From Chlamydoabsidia padenii (lineage: Eukaryota > Mucoromycota > Mucoromycetes > Mucorales > Cunninghamellaceae): a stretch of 64,000 bases of DNA. The stretch is from NCBI GenBank assembly GCA_025330725.1, contig JAIWND010000012.1, positions 868,001 through 932,000 of the forward strand, read 5' to 3'. The notes under the pieces were generated by a model that saw nothing but the letters and a program-made list of their open reading frames with translations, did not search any database and was not told the origin of the DNA. Below are positions 22,969 through 32,995 of this stretch, piece after piece. Within the stretch, counting starts at the first letter, position 1, and every line of letters begins with the position of its first letter. Position numbers and translations under genes: made by a program.

Positions 22969-23028
22969 GGTATATGTAACCAAGATTTGGTATATGTAAC
23001 CAATATTTGGTATATGTAACCAATAATC
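22969..23028 (+). repeat. Three 20-bp tandem repeats, unit GGTATATGTAACCAANATTT
   Basis: Units at 22969-22988, 22989-23008 and 23009-23028; the first two differ at one base and the third ends AATC. Each unit holds the partly palindromic core GGTATATGTAACC. It lies between the 3' ends of the AIG1-type GTPase (+) and the PEN-2-like gene (-). Confidence 0.9.
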
Positions 23029-23098
23029 AATAATACCAAAGGCATTCACTACAGATCTGGCGATTAGCTTTTGTTTTGTCGAGACCTACTGCATCAGT

Positions 23099-23444
23099 TC
23101 AACTGCCTTTTGGAATCACCACCGTCAGCTTGTCACCAATAGCACCCCAATTGGATCTTTGGTTAACAAACAATCCATACCAGATAGTCAAACCAATAAA
23201 CCAAACCAAACAACCTGCAAAAGACCAATGGACATCTATGATTATCAAGTTAGTAAAAAGTGGAGTTGTTTTATTGTCACTTGCATTGTTTTAATAATGC
23301 GGGTGCCGTGGGTTTTCGAGATTGTCGGAAAAAGTAGATGCAGTTGACCAACCAAAGGAATGGGAGAAAAACGAAACCCCCATAAAACATTTTCCGACTA
23401 ATGATTATCATCTCGTCAAAGCCAACTTTGTCCAGCTTTGGCAT
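23099..23444 (-). CDS. PSENEN: PEN-2-like gamma-secretase subunit
   Basis: Small membrane protein required in animals for maturation of presenilin in the gamma-secretase intramembrane protease. Two exons, 23285-23444 and 23099-23235, give 98 aa (human PEN-2 is 101). The N-terminal half has RKMFYGGFVFLPFLWLVNCI followed by YFFRQ, matching the family block YxGGFxFLPFLWLVNxxxFFR. The second exon has a hydrophobic segment (GCLVWFIGLTIWYGLFV) and the conserved end NWGAIGDKLTVVIPKGS, matching RWGALGDxLxxxIPxG. The joined reading LLKQYVHWSFAG requires a GC donor (T|GCAAGT) with a TACTAAC branch site and CATAG acceptor; the ordinary GT nearby breaks the frame. Two TTTAAACGCCG words lie 65-105 bp upstream. 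No presenilin, nicastrin or APH-1 gene is in the window. Confidence 0.87.
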
Positions 23445-23510
23445 TATTGTTAGTCGTCGGGGATAAAGAGAAGGAGAGAGAGGAAGAAGCAGGTGTGAAG
23501 GTAATTTTTA

Positions 23511-23547
23511 TTTTAAACGCCGCCCGAAGATATATTTTAAACGCCGT
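23511..23547 (+). promoter_or_regulatory. Direct repeat TTTTAAACGCCG upstream of the PEN-2-like gene
   Basis: Two copies, at about 23511-23523 and 23535-23546, separated by 11-12 bp, 67-103 bp before the start codon. The word differs from the recurrent TTTAAATCCCGCC at two bases. Confidence 0.4.
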
Positions 23548-23693
23548 CGTTAGTCGTTCGCTTGTATTCATTCATGCGAGAGGAAGACAATCCTAATGAG
23601 GGAATAAAACTAAGAATACATTTTATTTAATAAAGTAATACATAAAGAGTAGAGATTATAAAAAAACTAAAAAAAACTATATCGTACTATATA

Positions 23694-26600
23694 TTAGATC
23701 AAGACACCATCTTCGCAGTTCAAGCAGCAGTGATCGACGTATCTGGCATCTATTTTTATTTTTTTTATCAAAAAGAAAGTTAGTATCAACCAATACCAAC
23801 TACTCATGTTATTTATCTGTTTGTCTTACCAATGCGATTACCCCACCAGACAGGGAAGTTGGTCACGACACCGTTTGCACCACCAAAGACACTCATACTG
23901 AGGATAAAGATGAGTAAACTGGTACCAGAGTCCAAAGCAGCAGATGTCAGGTAGTTATACTTGACGAACCACTTGTTATAACGACGTTTGACAAACCATT
24001 GAGTCGCAATAATGATGATGAAGGACACAGTAATCCAAGAAGAGTTTGAACCTGGGAGGGTACACATACCAACAAGGATCATAGGGACGTTGATGTAGTT
24101 GAAGCCAACTGTGGGGTATTTCTTGTGTAAGAGCCATCCAGGAACAGGGAGGAAGAAGCCAATCACAAAGGCCCATAAGATAATGTAGTATTTAGAGGAA
24201 GGACCAAACATAGCCATGGGGCCAATAGCACCCCAGGTGATTGCAGCACTGTTAATAGTCTAGATGTTTGAATGTGGAAGGAAGAGGAGGAGAAGTGAGT
24301 ATACATGGTAAATCTTGATGATATCTTTTACAAATACATACCTGAGGAGAAGCACCGGACCAGATACTATAGAGAGAAAAAAAAAAGAAAGAAGAGATTA
24401 ATTACATGGAATAATGATGTGGTATACTACTTACTTGTTTCCTCCTTCAGGATCGAGAAGAATATCACGCTTGGTAGTGACAATGTTCTAGAATAAAGGA
24501 TTTCATAATTAGATCAGATTACTTTAAACAAAGATGAGGAGTTTCTATTACTTACATCGTTTACAATGTAATTGAAGATACTACCAATAATAGTACCGAG
24601 AATTTGACTCCAGAAGATCATCTTGGGAGGTACCTTGAGATAATGACCAACCTTGAGATCTTTTGCCATTTTACCAGCTTGGCTATAATTATAAAAAAAA
24701 AAATTTAAAAAAAACGGAGTTAGAAATTGGGTTTTAGTATTATGCAGCTTCCTATCTTGTTTCTAATAAACTTACTTGAGGGTATTGTATCCGAGAGTCT
24801 TGAAGTACATGTTTGCAACTATATGGATGGATTAAAATTGATCAAGTTATTAGTCACTATGACCCAGCACATAATTACGCTCCAACCAACACATATTTTT
24901 TTTTTTGTACCTGGATAACCGGGAAGGATAAAACCACAAATCATTTCGGTAAGCACGTTCAATCCAAAACCTTGACCGGTAATAGCTTCGATCATGTTCA
25001 AAGGAAGAGACAAGAAAGTAGATATGGCCACAGCAAGGATGACACCCCAGGCAGGTAGTAAACTGTGGTTAGCATAAGCGAGACCGATGTTTACCGCAAT
25101 TCCGAGTACGAATACAATGTAATACCACCAGTTAGGCACCTAAAAGCAAAAAGTAGAAGAAAAGCATGTTAGTTAATTCTTTTACCATACTTTATCAACA
25201 TTTTTTATAGTTAACTTACTTCAGGATAAGCGGCCATCAACTTATTATGGATATCGGGATGCTTTTGATCAATAGCGGCCTTGGCACTGCGGACGGTGGC
25301 CCAGATTTGCTTTCCATAGTAGAGACCCACATGAGTAATACTTGCCGTGACACCAAAGTTGATGATGATGTAGCTCATGGCAAAAACAGTAGAGTAGCTG
25401 GGAATACCGACTTCTTCCAGCTTGGTATAATTGAGAGAGTTATCAGCGTTGAGGACTTCTTTTTGAGGATAGGTATAGCCGCGATGAGTTGTTTCGTTGA
25501 TAGCAAAAATACCGTTGGACAAGAATCGGAAGCTGTGCGCATCCCACACATCATAGTACCAAAGGAGAGGACCAACGATCCACAGACACAAGATACCAAA
25601 GTAAATGTTGAGTTGGACCCAAAGAGGCAACACCATAGGACTGTAATAAGACAAAAGATTCCAATCAAAGCTGAGAGATAGAATACCAAGACCTTCATTG
25701 ACATTAGTGCCACCAAAGAGACGAGTAATCCAGACCGAGTCATTCTTGGCCAAACAGAAGATTGAGAATCCACCAAGTAAAGGAAACATGTAGTTGGGAA
25801 TAAAGGCGTAGACAAAGGCACCAGCAAAGATGATGAAGAAGTATCGAGATCCCTTGCGTGATTGTGCCACGGTATCTGTAGAGGATAATGTTCGAATCAA
25901 AGAGACAGTGGGAAGAGTCATTGGCCTATATAATAATAAGAAGATGATAAGTAACAATATTGTGATGTTTTATTTTTTTTCCTTTCTTTTCTTTTACCAG
26001 ATCATATTAGCAGGATAAACCAGGAAACCACGGAGTTGACCAGCAATACCGTAACCAATTAATTGAGTAGCAAAGATTAAAAAGATAGCACCAGCACCGG
26101 TAGGAGGATTGTCATAATACAAGCTTTGGGCAGAGAGAATGTAAGTGGCGTAACTGGAGACGTTAGCAGAGCTGACAGCTACATAAATACAAGTAAATTC
26201 CTTTTGGTTGAATGGGAAGGGATTAATCCAGCCGCCTTTGGGTAGAAATCGAGACCAAGCAGTACAGATCACATAGGCCACCATGATCATAAATGTATCA
26301 GATAGAGCAAGACCAACAGGTTTGAAGAACATCAGCTGACTGACAGAAGAGCTGAGTGATGCAAGTCCCTATCATTGTATGCGCATAAACAAAAACAAAA
26401 CAAAAAAAAAAAAGAGTTAATCATATGCTTTAGCTTGGTCTCCATTTTACTTACCACGGCTACCAACACGGCACGCAGACTGAAACACCGAAGTGAAGTG
26501 TCGTCAGTAATACCCACCACCTTGTTTACGTTGATAATGTCCAGTTCATCTTCATGCATGTGTTGAATGTCATTGTCAAAAAGGTCGTCGTCGTCAATTT

Positions 26601-26721
26601 TTTGTTGATCGAGTTGGTCAAGAGGTTCCGCGGTTTCTTCCTTGAGGTCCCAAGAGGCAGGCGTTTTCTTCTCATCTTCACCCAAAGATGAATTTGCTTT
26701 ATGTTGTGTAGGATCAGACAT
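23694..26721 (-). CDS. OPT family oligopeptide transporter
   Basis: Proton-coupled uptake of small peptides (or related metal-chelate substrates) at the plasma membrane. Ten exons (26455-26721, 25998-26368, 25220-25925, 24911-25139, 24776-24818, 24556-24682, 24435-24487, 24342-24366, 23830-24259, 23694-23749) give 768 aa, normal for the family. A polar acidic N-tail of about 85 residues precedes many membrane segments. Typical blocks include PFNQKEFTCIYVAVSSANVS, FIPNYMFPLLGGFSIFCLAK, the central MIEAITGQGFGLNVLTEMIC with GFILPGYPVANMYFKTLGY, KMAKDLKVGHYLKVPPK, and GGANGVVTNFPVWWGNR near the end. The terminal exon is Cys-rich (VDHCCLNCEDG). Peptide specificity cannot be read from sequence. 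ATTTTAAAACCCGC at 26881-26894 lies about 160 bp upstream. Exon 8 is only 25 nt. Confidence 0.95.
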
Positions 26722-28464
26722 ATATAATAGGTATAAGTATTAAAAGGACAAAAGCATCAATTGAGAGAGTGGATTAAAAAAAAAAAAGGTGATAAGGAAA
26801 AGAAAGGAAGAGAGAGGAAAGAATAAAGTTTTTATAGATGGCGAAAAAAAAAAAAAAAAAAAAAAAGACAAAATGTCGGTATTTTAAAACCCGCACACTG
26901 TTACCCCTTATTGGTTCAGTGAGCATAATGTGTCAAATCATGCTTACCCACTCAACTCTACTATTGATCAACCTTCAATGGAAGAATCCATTGGAGCAAA
27001 TTGATCAAAAAAAGAAATCTTTACCAAATCAAAATTCAAACTAATCATTCTTTTTCTCTTTTCACTTCCTGCTGATCTGACCATGTCACCTTTATTTCCT
27101 TTCCGAGAAACCCTTTTTTAAAATCCAGCTTGATCAATGCAAAAATCAAAATCGAAATGTTTAGTGGCACCACTCCATGGAAGAACAAACTTCGTAACTC
27201 ATCTCATCCTCTACTACCTTCTATTTTGCCCTCCTTCTTAGATAAAGCATTCAGTCAATTTGCTCCTAGATAGGTGGGGACGTTAAACTCATTTTTACCA
27301 AAGAAAAGTGGGAAACCTGATGATGATAGGAATCACGACATAATGCTATCATATCAATCAAAAGTATAAAAACTGTTTTTGGTTAGTATTGCTTTTTTTG
27401 TCTTGCTTTACACAAATTGTTTGTACTCCAAAAAAGTACTCCACTTTGTACTTTATCTCTTCCAATGTCTGCCCTGAATCCAAGATCAAAAGGAAATTAT
27501 ATGAATCGAGAGCCAGTGGAAATTTTCCAAACCCCGGGACAATGATCTAGTTACACGTTGTGCCACGCAAGGCGGGGTTTGACAAAATAAGCGCACGATT
27601 TCACCATATCTCCTTTAACTTTGCAACTGGATCACACTCATCTAGTATGTTAATTAATGTCACTAACAAAGCTATATGTGTGTGATAAATTGATAGAAAT
27701 AGAAATATATATATATATATATCTTGGTTCAATTAGCCATCTAGAGCATCTCATTCGCCCTTTATTCTTTTATCTGTCAGGTTAATGCAGAGTTTTAAAT
27801 CCCGCTTCCTGAAGAGGGTGAACGGAAGGAGTTCTATGACCTGGATTTTAAAATGAATGTTCATAAAAGGTTATAAAACAAGCTAGATGAATGACTACAA
27901 GCTGGTTACACTTGATGGGAAAAGAAAGTTGAGCAATCACACCATCCATTAAACAATGCATAGGCGATGCTTATCTTAATTGCGAGCCCCGCCACGTCCC
28001 GATTGATCTACTCGTTCCTCACTTGGTTTACTACACTCTGATTTCGGTAACTGATAGCGGAGAATTTCACCCTATAGTATTGACCTCTTTTTGAATGAAT
28101 GATTTTTCTTTAGCTATGATAGGGTGTCTTCTTATCTTCTTTGTACTCATAAAAGCAACCACTTTTCCGGATTAAGGTTTCACTTGAAAGTGAGCATGTG
28201 ATGAGTATTACTGTTTTATTACAATTCTTCCTATTTCGAATGAATGAGTCTGATTAAGGAAGTAATTTCCTTTTTGATAATGTGAGAGGAATAGGATTTC
28301 ACGAGAGGTAACGGCAATCCATTAAAATGATTCGATAGAAGACGGAGTTGAGCATACAATAAAAATAGCAAGATAGTATATAGGAATGTTTATTCTTCAT
28401 TATTAGCGGAATTGAAAAAAAAGAGGGCGAGGAGTGTGATGATTCTACTTTATAATATCTATTA
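26722..28464. other. Intergenic region of 1.7 kb without a recognised gene
   Basis: Holds the OPT promoter (ATTTTAAAACCCGC at 26881-26894), an orphan GTTTTAAATCCCGC at 27793-27806, a GGCGGGGTTTGA at 27571-27582 and a TA repeat near 27707-27722. Short frames such as an ATG-started 38-codon frame at 27158-27274 and a 26-codon one at 27465-27545 exist but match nothing I know. The right end is the 3' flank of NDUFAF7. Confidence 0.45.
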
Positions 28465-30422
28465 CTATTCTAGGTGATGGAATCCAACAGGCCTTGATTC
28501 TTCTTTTGTCTTTTTGATCCCCGGTGTTGATGATACTTGTTCCTTGGAGAATGCCAAAACCTTGTAGATTCTTCCCATGGCCTTTGGATCAAGTAACCTT
28601 TTAAAGCCTTCCATGATGTTATTTCGAGCAGGTCTTGATGTTGCATTTTTCAGAAGCATTTCCATCCGTACCTGAATTCCCAGACTTTGGAGGAACTCCG
28701 ATTGTGTGACAGGTCCATTGGTGGTAACTTCTACTTGTAACCAATCATAGTAAAACAATGTATTAGTAAATTTTGCAATGTGGCATGGAGTTTTAGTTTT
28801 TTATGTTTACCTGATTCCTTGACCATATTTTCCTTCAGGGCCTCAAAATCAACATCTACACTAAGATCAGCGCTGCCAGGTTCAGTCATCGGATGGACAA
28901 ATTGATGTTTTCTAATAGCCTAAACAAAATGATCAGTCATAATCCAATCAGTCAATCATGTATGTCTTACCCGTAATGTGTCGCCTTGGGGATAGTCTTG
29001 ACCATAATCAATCATCAGTCCAGCACCACCATATGTATCCACCAATTTAGCCATCTTGTCCGCCACGGTCCAACTATCAGGAGAGATTTCGATTCGGTCG
29101 CCTTCCTTGTAGTCTTTATACTTGTCCTTGTTCATGTAAAACTTGCCGGCAATAGTATCTACAGGTGATCTAACTAATCGGAAGTTATATTGACTAGTAT
29201 CATCATCCGAATAAAAAAGTGTTAGCCGTTAGATGCCTTTTGTACCATCCTTTTTCTAATGTTACCTTTCATCCGTATCATCCATATCCACAAGTAATTC
29301 CCGCCATCCCTCTGGTGTTTTCTAAATATAGTAAAAAGTCAGTTTTATGCACTTTTGCCCCTTCGCTTTAAAACACATCATGACTTACTTCAAAGCTGTG
29401 CACCGGCAGGGCATCAAAGAATTCATGAGCCATAATAAAGGACCACTGTTCTATGTAAAAGGGAAGAGTAGTAAATGAGTTGGTGAATAGATTTTTTAGC
29501 TGCTTACCCAATCTGTATTCTACCTACCTGGGACCAGTTCAATCCCATCATGCCAACAGATCTTGACACCATCCTGTCGAGTGATTGTTTCTGTTGGATT
29601 CATGCCCGCCGTTTCACGAGTGGCGATTCGAGAGACATCATTATCAGATGAACCTTCAACTAGAGCGGCCCGTTGCATTTTGCGTAACCCCGGACTAGCT
29701 TCCACTAAATGAATCCCGGTAATTGTCTTGTAAAAGTAGGGGAATTGTTTCCAAGTCTAGAGATAAATAAAATAAAGAGTCCAGTTAGCAAGAGAGTAAT
29801 ACCCATGAGATCAATCAACTTACTCGGATCATATCACTCATCAGAGTGCCCCTACCAGGTCCAAATTCAATAATTTGTATTTGTTCGGGTTTCCCTAGTC
29901 GCATCCATTCCGTCAGGTACCAGATCCCACATAACTAGAAGAAGAAGAAGAAGAAAAGTTGGAGGTTAGTCATATACTGATTATCATGGGACAGTTTAGA
30001 CATCTAATTCCAACTTACTTCACCAAACATTTGACTAATTTCAGGTGAGGTTACAAAGTCACCTTCTTGTCCAAAAACATCACCATGCATATAGTAACCA
30101 CTGAGAGGATTGACCAAGACTTGACGTATATAATGAGCCACCGTCATGGGACCAGTCAACTACACAAGATTTTTTTGAAAAAAGTAGATTAGTTAAAACA
30201 AGACAGCTTTTCTTTGTTTTAATGGTTTGTTTTAATGGCCCTACCAACCTTGATGGAGTCTTGCAAGTGTCGACCCAGTGGTGTCATATGTTCTTTGATA
30301 CCAATTGATGAGTTGCTGGAAAACCATCGAGAGCGTCGTATAGTCGTAATCGCCGGTGGTATTCCTTTTGTTGCATGAGGTAAGACCACCCTTGTTGAGC
30401 TTTTCAGTAAAGGAACGATCAT
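28465..30422 (-). CDS. NDUFAF7: Protein arginine methyltransferase NDUFAF7 (MidA), mitochondrial
   Basis: Complex I assembly methyltransferase that modifies an arginine of the 49-kDa subunit in the mitochondrial matrix. Nine exons (30249-30422, 30019-30159, 29824-29934, 29528-29756, 29389-29450, 29266-29321, 28971-29193, 28811-28919, 28465-28730) give 456 aa (human 441). The N-terminus MIVPLLKSSTRVVLPHATKG with later RRSRWFSS is a good targeting peptide; an in-frame ATG at 30452 would add 10 residues. Family blocks: LTGPMTVAHYIRQVLVNP, GYYMHGDVFGQEGDFVTSPE, ISQMFGELCGIWYL, motif I IIEFGPGRGTLMSDM, FIMAHEFFDALPVH and GAGLMIDYGQDYPQGDTLR. Intron 1 appears to use an uncommon GTTGGT donor. ATTTGAAACCCCGCC lies at 30513-30527, about 90 bp upstream. 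Confidence 0.94.
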
Positions 30423-31203
30423 GACTGACCTTTCTTCAAATCGAGGTGTCAAGGAGGAGGAGAGGGAGAAAAGAATTCAAAAACACAGAAAGACCAAAAA
30501 TATCAGAAGCCAATTTGAAACCCCGCCTATCCTCTTCAATATAGCACAGACGCTCTTACTATATGCACTGGTGTTGTATGAATTTAGTCGATACGTATGA
30601 ACAATTTACAGTAAAGTATGTTTGGAGTAAATTGAGAAACCCTATAACCCGTTGGGTCAATTGAATCGATTGATCAATGCACTTGCCAGTGGATAAGGCT
30701 GCAGTGCAAACAGGATAGCGGGGTGTGGACCAGGTCCATCCAATTTCTCCCTCCCTCCTCCGTTATAAAACAAGGGGAGGAGTTGATCGATTGATCTGAA
30801 ATTCGCAAGGTTGCTCTTTTCTACTGATACGGTGATCAAACGGTTCAAGTTAAGGGCAAACCGTCCCTAACTATTTTTTTTCCAGTGGGCTCATGCAGGC
30901 GTGATTTAAAAATAAAGTCAATGGAATGGTTTTCTTTTTGAAACATTTCCCCTCTTCTTTTTTTTTTCACTCCCACCTTCCACATTAGCTATACCTTAAT
31001 CCACTTGACTTGAGCGTAAGTATTCTACCAGTATATTTTACCTTATTGATTAACGCTACTTCTTTAATTAGTTATAACACCTGCCTACTGTCAATTGCTA
31101 ATCCTTGTTGAATCATGGACTACTTTACACCAATCTTTGACCAAAAGTAAGAACGATAACTACTTCTTTTTTAACTAACTAATTTCCTGTTTTTATTATT
31201 AAG
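30423..31203. other. Upstream region of NDUFAF7 and of the weak candidate gene
   Basis: Contains the element ATTTGAAACCCCGCC (30513-30527) and a second, GGCGTGATTTAAAA at 30899-30912, facing right. A GTAAGT at about 31016 and a TTAG near 31071 could bound a 5'-UTR intron. A short ATG frame (31116-31149, MDYFTPIFDQK) is interrupted by a GTAAGA donor. Confidence 0.35.
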
Positions 31204-31744
31204 ATGTCACTCAAGAAGCCTTTTAAAGCGAATATATTCGACAAAATAGTAAAGTATAACTACGACAAGGTCAATATGAATCCCTCTTTGCATTTTTGGC
31301 TTCAGCATCTCAGTGGTCTCTTCCTCATTAAAGGTAAAGCATTCGTAATACAACCTAGTAAAATGGCAATGCTCACTACTGAACAATACTTTTTGTATAT
31401 TCAAGTAGGCTAAACACATTTACCTGAGTCTATCTCAGCAAACAATAGTGCAAGGTATTGTATTGTGACTCTATGGGCGGCTGTAATGCAAGGTATAGTG
31501 GGGTGAGAAAAGAAGATTGGCAATTGATAGTATAATATACTAACCAATTGCTGTTTATTGTAGGAAATGGAGATTTACTTTGCCTTCTTTGATAACATCA
31601 TTGGCTATGAATAACGTGGAATTGGCTCGGGTGATCGAAGATCTTCAGTTAGTAGGAAATGTGCTACGGAACGTGGCTATTTCATCTATGGTAGCGTCCA
31701 GGAATAAACAAAGAACATGGTGGATATTGATGGTGTTAGTATAA
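31204..31744 (+). CDS. Possible short gene, unknown product (low confidence)
   Basis: Exons 31204-31333, 31359-31404 and 31564-31744 join in frame to 118 codons: a start MSLKKPFKANIFDKIVKYNY, a middle WLQHLSGLFLIKVKWQCSLL and a longer last exon with NNVELARVIEDLQLVGNVLR and a TAA stop. The third intron acceptor is TTGTAG; an extra 6-nt exon TGCAAG at 31449-31454 would also keep frame. The first intron would be only 25 bp, too short for normal splicing, so the boundary there is doubtful. A different chain starting at 31116 gives a shorter product. No family recognised. A GGCGTGATTTAAAA element lies about 300 bp upstream. Confidence 0.22.
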
Positions 31745-32762
31745 AAATAATACCTCAAGGTGCCTCTTGTGCCATTGAAAAAACTTGCGCTCCTACGAAT
31801 ATCATCTAATCAACTGCTCAGCAAACGTAACCATCTAGTCTTACCTAGCCTTAAATACTCTTTAGAATAGTCTTTTTATATTAGTTATGTTTTGTATTAC
31901 CTAGCTTTGTGTTTTAACTTCCTTGTAATAAAATAAACTTGATTCATGCATCGACTTGCTGATTAAACTCCGACCGTATCTTTTTTTGGGGGGTCATCAG
32001 TGTAATATAAACTTCAATATTCTAAAAGTTTTATGAGTCTTAAAACTTTTTTTTTTTATCGATCAACTCTAGAATTTGACGATCGATCTGGAGCTTCAAC
32101 ACAATCAGATGCATTACAAGATCAAGCCATCGGCCAATTGATTGATAGTGGTAAGACACACGTTCACGACTCACCAGGCGAAATGTTCAAGCTTCAACCA
32201 ACTTTGAACTTTGATGAAGCTTTTAATAATAAAGTTATGTATCCCATGAGGCTTAACAGAGACTATCATTGATGATATGTACCGTCGCAATCTTGATGAT
32301 CAAAGTGGCTAGACCCATTAGATAGTTCATACAACACCCAGGTCTACCCAACATTTCCCCCTGAGCAAATTCGGGGTTTAATTTTGAATCCCGATTCTGC
32401 ATGAATTTCCCCATTCGGTGAACTAAATTTCACGATCAGGCGTAGTCTACAAGACGAGCAATTCAGGTTTGAAAAAAAAAATCCAGAGTCTTTTCACCAT
32501 ACTGTAATACGGCCTCCCACCATAGTCCTCTTACTCTACGGCCAACATTCTCCCCCCCCCCAAGCTCACCTGAGATTTACGTTCAACTATTCGCCCAACA
32601 TTGTCCCCCCGAGCTGGCCAGAAATTCTGTAATTTACATAAAGTCAATAATTTGAAGGTTTATTCTATACAAGTGGTTGTTTATTGAGCAAAAGAATAAA
32701 GTAATCAAAACTAAAACTACACTATACTAGGTCACTATTTTAGGGATGGGGTTTATTTTGGT
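31745..32762. other. Intergenic region with one uncharacterised open frame
   Basis: An ATG frame at 32033-32272 (79 codons) includes FDDRSGASTQSDALQDQAIG and is preceded by a CTCTAG acceptor-like site at 32085-32090, so it may be an exon or relic. An orphan TTTTGAATCCCGA lies at 32382-32394. The right end is the 3' flank of the RdRP-like gene. Nothing else was recognised. Confidence 0.3.
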
Positions 32763-32958
32763 TTATAATCCAGCAATATCACTAAGCTTGATGTTGATAG
32801 TAGGTATAAAATTGCTATCATCATTTTGGGTATACGCTTGCTGGTGATCATGTTGTGAGTGTGGTGCCCAGGTACTTCCATCGACTGTTATTATTGGTTC
32901 GCCATCATTATCATCATTGCCGTTGTTGTCACCATCATCATCGGAATCATCATCGTAG

Positions 32959-32995
<37 letters not shown>

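Noticed and set aside
23236..23290. Frameshift in the PEN-2-like gene
   Set aside because: A GC-AG intron with branch site explains the break and restores the family consensus, so no frameshift is needed.
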